From assembly GCA_003230635.1 (NCBI GenBank), contig QIFF01000278.1:1-7448 (forward strand): a stretch of DNA of 7,448 nt. Direction: 5' to 3'. A model generated the notes under the pieces. That model searched no databases and was not told where the DNA came from. It saw only the letters and a program-made list of their open reading frames with translations. The translations under genes were made by a program, and so were the position numbers. Positions 1 through 5,346 of the stretch are shown one piece after another (position 1 is the first letter of the stretch; each line of letters begins with the position of its first letter). The stretch comes from a bacterium. GTDB lineage: Bacteria > SZUA-182.

Positions 1-1342
1 CTTCCTGCTGATAGATTTGTCCAATGCGGAAGCGGGCCAGATTGATCCAGGACTTGGCCCGCGGGTAAAGCAGGGGCAGGTTGCGGTAGGCCTCCTGAGC
101 CTGCTTGATTTGTTTCTGGCTCCAGTAACACTCCCCCAGGCGGTATTGGGCCTCGGCCCCGGTCAAGCCGGATGAAGCCTTACCGGCGGCCCGGTAGGAC
201 TTAATTGCCTTAGACCAGTTCCCTCGTTTATATGCCAGATTGCCCAATTGCAAGTGGCCCGCCGCTGCCAGGCTATTCTTGGAAAACTGCTTCAGCAAGC
301 GCTTAAACTGCTTCTGTGCTTTTTGTCCTTGTTTTAACTGAAGATAGGACAGCCCCTGATTATAAAGGGCCTGGGGGGCATATCTGGTGCCGGGATAGCG
401 CTTCAACAATTCCTGATAGGCTTTTAGCGCCGCTTTATAATCCCGCAAATTACCACAACCTTGAGCCAGTTGAAAATATAACTGCTCGTTGCGCTCACCG
501 TTGGGATAGGCCTTGATTAACTGCCGCAGGGCCTTAACCGCCAGGGGGTAGTCCTGGCCCTGCCAGGCGGCCTGGGCGCGGTAATAATAAGCCTGGGGCA
601 CGTTGCGGTGTTTGGGGTAGCGCAGGATAAAATTCAGATACTCCTGGGCCGCCTGCCGATAATCCTTTAAGCGGTAATAAGCCCCGGCCAACTGCCACTG
701 AGCCTCAGGGGCGAATTTGCCCTGGGGGTTACTGTCCACCAACTGTTTAAAATAACTGGCCGCCTGACGAAAATTTCCCTCCCGGTAATAACACCCACCC
801 AAACGCCAGACAAACAACTCCTTGTTGGAATGCTGGGAAAATTTTTCCTCCAACCGCCGATAGACCTGAAGCGCCTGGACATACTTCTTCTGCTGATAAA
901 GCGCCTCCCCCTGGGAAAACAAAACCTGGCTCAAGAGCTTACTTTCCGAAAAAACAGCCAGAAACTTCTCCCAGATTTGGCTGGCCTTCTCCCACTGCTT
1001 GAGCTTAAAAAAGCACTCCCCCCAGCGGTACCATGCCCTATCCAGCCAGGACTCCCGGCGGTAGCGGCGGCAGACCTCATCATAAACAGCGGCCGCCCGG
1101 CCATAATCGCCCTGCCGGTACAGGGCCTCCGCCTGCATAAAATGGGCTGAAGCCGCCCACAGGCTTTGCGGATATTTTTCTACAAAGCTCCCCAACTGCT
1201 GGGCGGCCAGGTCATTCAAGCCGTCCCCAAGTGCCTTCTTACCCACCAGGTAGAGCCTCTGCTCATCGCCTTTTTGCTTCTGGGCCCAAGTCGTGCCCGG
1301 ATACAGGCAGAGCAAACAAATAAGCAAAACAATCCGCTTCAT
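1..1342 (-). CDS. Exported tetratricopeptide-repeat (TPR) protein, 3' end outside window
   Basis: The minus strand is open for 447 codons from the ATG at 1342-1340 to the left edge without a stop, so the C-terminus is missing. Residues 1-20 form a signal peptide: K2-R3, then a Leu/Ile/Cys-rich core, then TWA before Q21. The rest is a chain of roughly 11-12 helical hairpin units spaced about 35-37 residues. Examples are near 66-96, 140-170, 214-243, 251-280, 287-317, 324-354 and 362-390, with recurring A-x-Y-x(2)-G-x-Y/W-x(2)-A and F/L-x(2)-Y-P patterns. This is the TPR/BamD/YbgF-like solenoid fold, a protein-binding scaffold expected in the periplasm or at the outer membrane. No enzymatic domain is seen and the partner is unknown. 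The ATG has only a weak Shine-Dalgarno sequence (GGAT) and lies 13 nt from a hairpin-repeat cluster. It follows nadD on the same strand, so read-through transcription is possible. The TPR call is firm; the cellular role is not. Confidence 0.88.
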   Translation of the reverse strand, partial: MKRIVLLICLLCLYPGTTWAQKQKGDEQRLYLVGKKALGDGLNDLAAQQLGSFVEKYPQSLWAASAHFMQAEALYRQGDYGRAAAVYDEVCRRYRRESWLDRAWYRWGECFFKLKQWEKASQIWEKFLAVFSESKLLSQVLFSQGEALYQQKKYVQALQVYRRLEEKFSQHSNKELFVWRLGGCYYREGNFRQAASYFKQLVDSNPQGKFAPEAQWQLAGAYYRLKDYRQAAQEYLNFILRYPKHRNVPQAYYYRAQAAWQGQDYPLAVKALRQLIKAYPNGERNEQLYFQLAQGCGNLRDYKAALKAYQELLKRYPGTRYAPQALYNQGLSYLQLKQGQKAQKQFKRLLKQFSKNSLAAAGHLQLGNLAYKRGNWSKAIKSYRAAGKASSGLTGAEAQYRLGECYWSQKQIKQAQEAYRNLPLLYPRAKSWINLARFRIGQIYQQE

Positions 1343-1355
1343 GAGTAATCCAGTC

Positions 1356-1446
1356 TGTAGTTGCCCAATTCATTGGGCACTCCCTCTCCCCCTGGGGGAG
1401 AGGGCTGGGGTGAGGGGGAAATTGCCTGAGGAATCAGGCAATTACA
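1356..1446. repeat. REPIN-like element 1 (two inverted 24-nt hairpin units plus CCCTCTCC palindrome)
   Basis: The left unit (1356-1379) and the right unit (1423-1446, inverted) each read TGTAG or TGTAA, then TTGCC, then a stem-loop closing with GGCA. Between them lies the CCCTCTCCCCC/GGGGGAGAGGG palindrome at 1382-1404, followed by a G-rich tail GGGGTGAGGGGGAA (1407-1420). A GTAG tetranucleotide at the foot of a hairpin, in inverted pairs, is the described design of REP elements mobilised by RAYT (TnpA-REP, HUH/Y1) transposases. No such transposase is in the window, so the assignment rests on architecture. Confidence 0.68.
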
Positions 1447-1457
1447 ATGGACATGTT

Positions 1458-1533
1458 TGTAGTTGCCCCATTCATGGGGCAGACGTTGGCCTGGTAACCA
1501 GACAACCATAGCCTGATGAATCAGGCAACTACA
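1458..1533. repeat. REPIN-like element 2 (two inverted 24-nt hairpin units)
   Basis: The ends are perfect 10-bp inverted repeats, TGTAGTTGCC and GGCAACTACA. The left hairpin has stem TGCCCCAT/ATGGGGCA (1464-1471/1474-1481) and the right one GCCTGAT/ATCAGGC (1511-1517/1520-1526). A smaller central hairpin, CTGGT/ACCAG, lies at 1491-1501. This block lacks the CCCTCTCC palindrome of element 1, so its middle is unrelated while its ends are shared. That suits a composite in which only the ends matter for spread. Confidence 0.68.
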
Positions 1534-1545
1534 TCGCTTAGCTAC

Positions 1546-2202
1546 CTAATACAGCTTCTGCCCTTCAATATAATCCCTCACCGCATCCGGCACCAGGTAG
1601 CGCAGGGATTTGCCCCTTTGCACCAAGTCCCTGATGCCCGAGGAGGAAATATTGGCCAGGGTAGCCTGGACAAAAAAGACCTTGCTCCCTTCCGCAGCAG
1701 GTAAGAGGGCCGCCGGGAGCAATGGTGCGCTGAGCACCTGATAGGGTAAGGGGTTAAAGCCTTGCAGAAATTGGAGGGCCTTCTTCAGGCAAGCCCCCGG
1801 GCGTTCAATCACAATAAAGCAAGCCAGGTCAAGCAACTCGTGCGCCTGCTTCCAGGTATCCAATTCCAGGAAGGCGTCGGAACCAATGATAAAATAAAGC
1901 CGGTCGCCTTCCCCCAATTGCCGCCGGAAGCTGGACAGGGTATCAATAGTATAGGAAGTCCCGCCGCGCTGGATTTCCATATCCGAGAGAGCAAAATAAG
2001 GGTTGCCCTCAATCGCCAGTTGCAGCATAGCCAGGCGGTGACTGGCTTCAATCAGGGAATGGGGCGGCTTATGCGGGGGCCGGGCCGCAGGCACAAAAAT
2101 AACCTCATCCAGACAAAAAAACTGGCGCAGCTCCTCAGCCACAATCAAATGCCCATTGTGAACCGGATTGAAACTGCCACCGTAAATGGCAATACGGGTC
2201 AT
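1546..2202 (-). CDS. nadD: Nicotinate-nucleotide adenylyltransferase
   Basis: This 218-residue cytoplasmic enzyme joins nicotinate mononucleotide and ATP to give deamido-NAD and pyrophosphate, the step before NAD synthetase. The length is normal for bacterial NadD. The nucleotidyltransferase core is complete: GGSFNPVHNGHL at residues 8-19 holds the HxGH ATP-binding motif (H15, H18). PPHK is at 42-45, SYTIDTL at 83-89, GSDAF at 107-111, and the second ATP-binding motif ISSSGIR at 185-191. The ATG at 2202 is supported by GAAGGGGG at 2220-2213, about 10 nt upstream. The stop is TAG at 1546-1548. In many bacteria nadD follows proA directly; here the two are on the same strand but about 1.7 kb apart, with an accessory block between. 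I see no convincing promoter of its own on the minus strand, so its transcription in this arrangement is uncertain. Confidence 0.96.
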   Translation of the reverse strand: MTRIAIYGGSFNPVHNGHLIVAEELRQFFCLDEVIFVPAARPPHKPPHSLIEASHRLAMLQLAIEGNPYFALSDMEIQRGGTSYTIDTLSSFRRQLGEGDRLYFIIGSDAFLELDTWKQAHELLDLACFIVIERPGACLKKALQFLQGFNPLPYQVLSAPLLPAALLPAAEGSKVFFVQATLANISSSGIRDLVQRGKSLRYLVPDAVRDYIEGQKLY

Positions 2203-2220
2203 GGTTTTTTAACCCCCTTC

Positions 2221-2238
2221 TTAACCGCAGAGAACACA
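2221..2238 (+). repeat. Left copy of 18-bp inverted repeat bounding the accessory block
   Basis: TTAACCGCAGAGAACACA is here; its inverse, with one mismatch, is at 3908-3925. The copy sits immediately beyond the nadD ribosome-binding site. The similarity is directly visible; a role as a mobile-element end is inference. I recall closely similar sequences scattered in other environmental bacterial genomes, so it may simply be a dispersed repeat. Confidence 0.75.
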
Positions 2239-2244
2239 ATTTTC

Positions 2245-2273
2245 TTGACACAGCCTAACATATAAGGTATAAT
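2245..2273 (+). promoter_or_regulatory. Perfect sigma-70 type promoter for the 2280-2387 transcript
   Basis: TTGACA at 2245-2250 and TATAAT at 2268-2273 match consensus in all 12 positions, with the optimal 17-bp spacer. Transcription would begin around 2278-2281 and run rightwards, away from nadD and towards the convergent DUF3800 gene. No plus-strand ORF follows; the next feature is an intrinsic terminator. Confidence 0.82.
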
Positions 2274-2279
2274 ATTTAG

Positions 2280-2387
2280 TGGAATTGGCTGGAAACTGAA
2301 CTGTCGCTGTAGAGTGTGCATGCCTAATCGGCTAGGTTTCCAGCACAGATAAAAAGGGTGGTAGGGATATTCTCTGCCACCTTTTTT
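2280..2387 (+). ncRNA. Candidate small RNA of about 108 nt, unknown class
   Basis: The unit lies between a perfect promoter (2245-2273) and an intrinsic terminator (2351-2387), and no credible ORF or ribosome-binding site occurs in it. A first stem-loop pairs GCTGGAAAC (2288-2296) with GTTTCCAGC (2336-2344), nine perfect pairs enclosing about 39 nt. Smaller elements lie inside: GCC/GGC at 2322-2332, or alternatively CCTA/TAGG at 2323-2336. The 3' hairpin is the terminator. I compared it from memory with 4.5S, 6S, tmRNA and common riboswitch consensuses and recognise none. It would be antisense to any minus-strand transcript running from the DUF3800 gene into nadD. The promoter and terminator are seen directly; expression and function are inferred. 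Confidence 0.62.
2351..2387. terminator. Bidirectional intrinsic terminator (small RNA and DUF3800 gene)
   Basis: GGTGGTAG (2357-2364) pairs with CTGCCACC (2374-2381) through one G-U pair. The stem extends inwards by three pairs to a 3-nt loop and outwards through A5 against T6. On the plus strand T6 (2382-2387) follows the stem. On the minus strand the stem starts right after the DUF3800 stop codon and is followed by T5. It therefore fits as the terminator of both convergent units. Confidence 0.85.
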
Positions 2388-3015
2388 ATTTAGGCCAAAA
2401 CTGAACAAAAATCTCTCTATGGCTGATTATCTTTCTGTATTCCTTCCTATCCTTCTTGGCAGGATTATAAAACCTGTAAATTGCTCCACATACCATATCG
2501 GCTAACTGTATCAAATTATTACTGTGAGAATGCTGGGTCTTAACCTTTTTGATAAGAGGATTTGAACCTTCCTCGTTCATTCTCCTCTTTAAATACTTGG
2601 TTAACTGCCCCCTGAAGGTTTTACTGCCACATTTATCAAAGACTACTATCGCATTACGTAGATACCCCTTAGCATTTTCAAAAACCAAGCTGGAAGCATA
2701 TTTATAGAAAGAGTCTGAAAATTTAAACCCCTCGCCGTAAAGCTTCTTTTTGTTAATTACTATGCCGAAGTAAAAGAAATTATAAGGGCTAACAGCTTGC
2801 AGGAAGGCTTTTCTAGTGCTTGGACGGTTATCGTAAAAATGAAATTCAAACGTTGGGGGCAGAGAAAGCTCTCTTTTCAACAACTCAATCCTAAGATCAG
2901 CAGCCTCCGCTTCTTCGTGGTCTTCAAACATGACCAGGGTAATCACAAAGTATTCAGAGCTTCCCTGGCTTATCTTTAATCCGGGGTCTCCAGACTCATC
3001 TACAAAAACCAGCAT
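2386..3015 (-). CDS. DUF3800 family protein
   Basis: This 209-residue protein begins MLVFVDESGDPG, the typical DUF3800 N-terminus. The family is uncharacterised and generally thought to have an RNase H-like fold; nuclease activity is a prediction, not shown here. Candidate acidic residues are D6, E7 and D10 at the start, D127 in IVVFDKCGS, and D173 in NNLIQLADMVCGAI, the other family hallmark (about 166-179). H59 lies in FEFHF. The protein looks complete and soluble. The ATG at 3015 is supported by AGAGGAA five bases upstream. The gene sits inside the 2221-3925 block, downstream of an uncharacterised membrane-associated gene on the same strand, and ends on the bidirectional terminator. It is more AT-rich than nadD or proA. 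Such genes are often found on islands and prophages, so an accessory or defence-type role is possible but unproven. Confidence 0.88.
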   Translation of the reverse strand: MLVFVDESGDPGLKISQGSSEYFVITLVMFEDHEEAEAADLRIELLKRELSLPPTFEFHFYDNRPSTRKAFLQAVSPYNFFYFGIVINKKKLYGEGFKFSDSFYKYASSLVFENAKGYLRNAIVVFDKCGSKTFRGQLTKYLKRRMNEEGSNPLIKKVKTQHSHSNNLIQLADMVCGAIYRFYNPAKKDRKEYRKIISHREIFVQFWPK

Positions 3016-3037
3016 AAAAATTCCTCTTGTTGGGGAG

Positions 3038-3176
3038 TGTAGCGCGCAGGCTTGCCCTGCGCATTTCTCCCTCTCCCCTTGGGGGAGAGGGTCGGGGCCT
3101 GCCCCTGTGAAAACAGGGGTGAGGGGGAGTTCCCCGATTTCTCGGGGACAAGGTTGGGGACAAGCCCCAACGCTAC
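3038..3176. repeat. REPIN-like element 3: five consecutive hairpins
   Basis: The stems are 3044-3050/3056-3062, 3069-3078/3082-3091 (the CCCTCTCCCC palindrome), 3102-3108/3113-3119, 3131-3137/3142-3148 and 3153-3159/3165-3171. The two outer hairpins are inverted copies of one 24-nt unit: GTAGC, a 7-nt arm starting G and ending GG, loop CTTGC or CTTGT, and the matching arm. The arms differ completely in their four middle bases, yet each pairs perfectly. The right end (CGCTAC) contains the TAG stop codon of the upstream gene. The element separates the two accessory genes, and the space left for a DUF3800 promoter is small. Confidence 0.72.
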
Positions 3177-3769
3177 TTAATCAAGGTTTTTATTGTTACA
3201 AATAGACTTTTAAACTTTTCAAGATAACCTATCAGTTGCAACACCGTTAAAAATGCAGCAAGCCTTGTAAACAACCAACCAACACCTTTAATAATTCTTC
3301 CTAGTATTGATGTTTCCACTTTCATTTGATCAAACCCAAATCTGCCAATAACTTTAAACGGTAAATTTACGAAATAATCTAATAACAATCCTAACCAAAA
3401 TAATGGGTTTATAGTTCTCCAGGTAGCCTTCTTTTGGTCGTGTTCATATACACCTATTGCTCTTTCTATATGATCTAATAGGCGTTGTGGTTCAACGAGC
3501 GGTAGCTTTGGTATTAGGAAAATATTTTGCAAAATATCAATGTCTCCAACTAGAGGGGAAACTCCTACGGCCAGTAGTATAGAGTAGATGTTGCGCAGAT
3601 TTCTGTTTATTTTGATTCTCAATTTTTCTGCGGTCTTTCCTTCGATTGTCCTAAAGGTAGTGAATGACGTTATATCATTAAAGTAATCAACAACTTGGTT
3701 TCTAAACTCGACCAGAAGAGACACTCTTCTCTTATTTTCCCGAATTGATATTTTTTTGTAATAACGCAT
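3173..3769 (-). CDS. Uncharacterised protein with two C-terminal hydrophobic segments
   Basis: I do not recognise a named family for this 198-residue protein. Residues 1-60 are basic and polar, suggesting a cytoplasmic or nucleic-acid/lipid-facing N-terminus. A short hydrophobic stretch is near 61-75. Two likely membrane segments follow, at about 121-142 (with NPLFWLGLLLDYFV) and 163-183 (GWLFTRLAAFLTVLQLIGYL). The stretch EHDQKKATWRTINP just before the first looks like a conserved block, though I cannot name it. The ATG at 3769 is fixed by an in-frame TAA 15 nt upstream; the ribosome-binding site is weak (GATAAGAG). The stop TAG lies in the edge of repeat element 3. Base composition is low in G+C: in 3301-3360 only 20 of 60 bases are G or C, against 34 of 60 in 4561-4620 within proA. 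It probably belongs with the DUF3800 gene to the accessory block. Confidence 0.7.
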   Translation of the reverse strand: MRYYKKISIRENKRRVSLLVEFRNQVVDYFNDITSFTTFRTIEGKTAEKLRIKINRNLRNIYSILLAVGVSPLVGDIDILQNIFLIPKLPLVEPQRLLDHIERAIGVYEHDQKKATWRTINPLFWLGLLLDYFVNLPFKVIGRFGFDQMKVETSILGRIIKGVGWLFTRLAAFLTVLQLIGYLEKFKSLFVTIKTLIK

Positions 3770-3808
3770 TATTCTAAACTCTTATCACCGATATAAGCCT
3801 TGGCTAAC

Positions 3809-3905
3809 AGGCAGCCGCAAGACCTGCCCTTACTTTCCCCCTCACCCTAGCCCTCTCCCCAACGGGGAGAGGGAAACAACGGGCATCGACAAGCCCTGTC
3901 CCTAC
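3809..3905. repeat. Hairpin-repeat cluster 4 (incomplete REPIN-like element)
   Basis: The shared palindrome CCCTCTCCCC/GGGGAGAGGG is at 3851-3860/3864-3873, here with its G-rich tail on the minus strand (3850-3836), the opposite orientation to elements 1 and 3. The right border read on the minus strand starts GTAG (3905-3902), followed by an imperfect GGGC/GCCC hairpin (3881-3896). On the left a weak GGCAG/CTGCC hairpin (3810-3828) lacks a GTAG foot, so this copy is decayed or partial. It sits between the stop of proA and the start of the AT-rich gene. Confidence 0.55.
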
Positions 3906-3907
3906 TC

Positions 3908-3925
3908 TGTGTTCTCTGTGGTTAA
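3908..3925 (-). repeat. Right copy of 18-bp inverted repeat bounding the accessory block
   Basis: TGTGTTCTCTGTGGTTAA is the inverse of 2221-2238 apart from one base. It lies 15 nt beyond the stop codon of proA, so together the two copies enclose everything that separates proA from nadD. Confidence 0.75.
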
Positions 3926-3940
3926 TTATCTACCTTGTCC

Positions 3941-5197
3941 TTATTCCCTGATCTGGCCGTTTCCCAGGACGATGAACTTGTATGAGGTTAGTTCTACCAG
4001 GCCCATGGGGCCGCGGGCGTGCAGTTTTTGGGTGCTGATGCCGATTTCCGCCCCCAGGCCGAATTCAGCCCCGTCGCTGAAGCGGGTGGAGGCGTTGACG
4101 AAGACGGCGGCGGAATCCACTTCGCGCTGGAAGCGCCGCACCCGCAGGTAATCGTTGGTCACAATCGCATCTGAATGTTGGGAGCCGTATTTGGCTATGT
4201 GCTCGATGGCTTCATCCAAACTGTCCACCACCCGCACCGCCAGGATTAAATCCTTGTATTCGGCGTACCAGTCGTCCTCAGCAGCGGGTTTGATGTTATT
4301 TCCCAAAGATCGAGTAACCGGGCAGCCGCGAATTTCCACCCCCGCAGCTTGCAACTGCCCCAGCATGGGGGGCAAAAAGCGCTCGGCGATTAGGGCATCC
4401 ACCAGCAGGGTCTCCATGGCGTTGCAGACCCCGGGGCGCTGCACCTTGGCGTTAAAGGCGATGCGCTGCGCCATTTCCATATCCGCCCCCCGATCCACAA
4501 AGACGTGGCAGACCCCCTTGTAGTGCTTAATCACCGGGATGCGCGAATGCTCAACCACGCTGCGGATCAGGCCCTCGCCCCCGCGGGGGATGATTACGTC
4601 AATATATTCCTCCAGCTTTAGCATTTCATAGATTGCCTCGCGGTCGGTGTTGTCCAGTAACTGGATACAAGCGGCGGGCAGGCCTGCCTTCACCAGCGCT
4701 TGGGAGAGCAGGCGGGCAATCGCCCGATTGGAGTTAATCGCCTCCGAACCCCCGCGCAGAATTATGGCGTTGCCGGATTTCAGGCACAATCCGGCCGCAT
4801 CGGCGGTCACGTTGGGACGGGACTCATAAATAATTCCCACCACTCCCAGGGGCACCCGCACCCTTCCTACCTCCAGGCCGTTGGGGCGGCACTGGCTGCC
4901 GATCATCTCTCCCACCGGATCCGGCAGTTTTATAATATCCTCCAGGCCCTGCACCATCCCCAGAATCCGCTTGGGATTAAGCGCCAAACGGTCAAGCATA
5001 GCCGAAGACAGCCCCTTGGCCTCGGCCCGTTCCAGGTCGATCCGGTTGGCCTGCAAAATCAGCTCATGATTTTTCTCCAGCGCCCGGGACATGAGGCCCA
5101 GGGCCTCGTTTTTGACCCCGGTCTCGGCCAGAGCCAACCGACGCGAGGCTGCCCGGGCGGCCTGAGCCAGTTGAGTAACCTCTTCCTTGATTCCCAT
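3941..5197 (-). CDS. proA: Glutamate-5-semialdehyde dehydrogenase (gamma-glutamyl phosphate reductase)
   Basis: This 418-residue cytoplasmic enzyme reduces gamma-glutamyl phosphate with NADPH to glutamate-5-semialdehyde, the second step of proline synthesis. Its length is close to the E. coli enzyme (417). It belongs to the aldehyde-dehydrogenase superfamily. YESRPNVTADA is at 124-134, the expected catalytic cysteine is C258 in QRPGVCNAMET, and the ProA signature VDSLDEAIEHIAKYGSQHSD lies at 324-343. The cofactor and substrate regions look complete. I chose the ATG at 5197 because GAGAGGG lies about 8 nt upstream and the resulting length fits the family. A further in-frame ATG at 5230 would add 11 residues and has no ribosome-binding site. 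A promoter candidate lies at 5252-5280. The partner gene proB is not adjacent: a divergent hom lies upstream, so proline synthesis is not encoded as a proBA pair here. Confidence 0.97.
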   Translation of the reverse strand: MGIKEEVTQLAQAARAASRRLALAETGVKNEALGLMSRALEKNHELILQANRIDLERAEAKGLSSAMLDRLALNPKRILGMVQGLEDIIKLPDPVGEMIGSQCRPNGLEVGRVRVPLGVVGIIYESRPNVTADAAGLCLKSGNAIILRGGSEAINSNRAIARLLSQALVKAGLPAACIQLLDNTDREAIYEMLKLEEYIDVIIPRGGEGLIRSVVEHSRIPVIKHYKGVCHVFVDRGADMEMAQRIAFNAKVQRPGVCNAMETLLVDALIAERFLPPMLGQLQAAGVEIRGCPVTRSLGNNIKPAAEDDWYAEYKDLILAVRVVDSLDEAIEHIAKYGSQHSDAIVTNDYLRVRRFQREVDSAAVFVNASTRFSDGAEFGLGAEIGISTQKLHARGPMGLVELTSYKFIVLGNGQIRE

Positions 5198-5251
5198 TTT
5201 AATTCCCTCTCTTTTCAGCGGATTAGGCATAAAGTGATTATCTTACAACTA

Positions 5252-5280
5252 ATTGTCTCATATGGCTTTTATATTGTCAA
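5252..5280 (-). promoter_or_regulatory. Promoter of proA
   Basis: Read on the minus strand, TTGACA (5280-5275) is a perfect -35 box. A 17-bp spacer leads to GACAAT (5257-5252), a 4/6 match to the -10 consensus. The expected start near 5245 leaves a leader of about 48 nt before the chosen proA ATG, and it lies upstream of the alternative ATG at 5230 as well. Confidence 0.65.
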
Positions 5281-5317
5281 GAGCGGGGAAATGGGAGTTT
5301 CCCCAGGCTGTTTTTTA

Positions 5318-5346
5318 TTGCTTTTGCCTTCCAGATGGATTAAAAT
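5318..5346 (+). promoter_or_regulatory. Weak promoter candidate for hom
   Basis: TAAAAT at 5341-5346 is a 5/6 match to the -10 box. TTGCTT (5318-5323) is a poor -35 at 17-bp spacing. The predicted start near 5353 gives a leader of about 38 nt. It is the best plus-strand candidate in the spacer but could be chance. Confidence 0.3.

Larger units (their letters stand above)
1343..1545. repeat. Gene-free spacer built of REP/REPIN-like hairpins between nadD and the TPR gene
   Basis: I see no gene here. Perfect or near-perfect hairpins fill the stretch: 1362-1369/1372-1379, 1382-1392/1394-1404 (11-bp arms around one T), 1421-1429/1434-1442, 1464-1471/1474-1481, 1491-1495/1497-1501 and 1511-1517/1520-1526. 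They group into two blocks, 1356-1446 and 1458-1533. Each block begins TGTAGTTGCC and ends with its inverse (GGCAATTACA in the first, GGCAACTACA in the second). Both genes flanking the spacer run leftwards, so a transcript crossing it would fold strongly and might stop or be processed there. I see no target-site duplication. Confidence 0.85.

Noticed and set aside
1382..1404. Intrinsic terminator between nadD and the TPR gene
   Set aside because: The stem is strong but no T-tract follows on either strand, so I treat it as a repeat rather than a factor-independent terminator.
1356..1533. Possible CRISPR array (repeated short units)
   Set aside because: The units alternate in orientation, their spacing is irregular, and the interior is hairpins rather than unique spacers of constant length.
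1762..2265. Plus-strand ORF of 167 codons opposite nadD
   Set aside because: It is a shadow of nadD, which has all family motifs on the minus strand.
2280..2387. Known riboswitch, 6S RNA or SRP RNA
   Set aside because: None of the consensus cores I know for these classes is visible, and no plus-strand gene follows for a riboswitch to control.
2199..2408. Minus-strand ORF of 69 codons between DUF3800 and nadD
   Set aside because: It overlaps the DUF3800 3' end, runs through a terminator hairpin and the promoter region, has no ribosome-binding site, and its translation looks like non-coding sequence.
2930..3205. Plus-strand ORF through the repeat cluster 3038-3176
   Set aside because: Its translation is the hairpin repeats read as Pro/Ser/Gly-rich peptide (SLSPWGRGSG type), a common false ORF.
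3909..4151. Plus-strand ORF of 80 codons at the proA 3' end
   Set aside because: It is antisense to proA and starts inside the 18-bp repeat; nothing supports translation.
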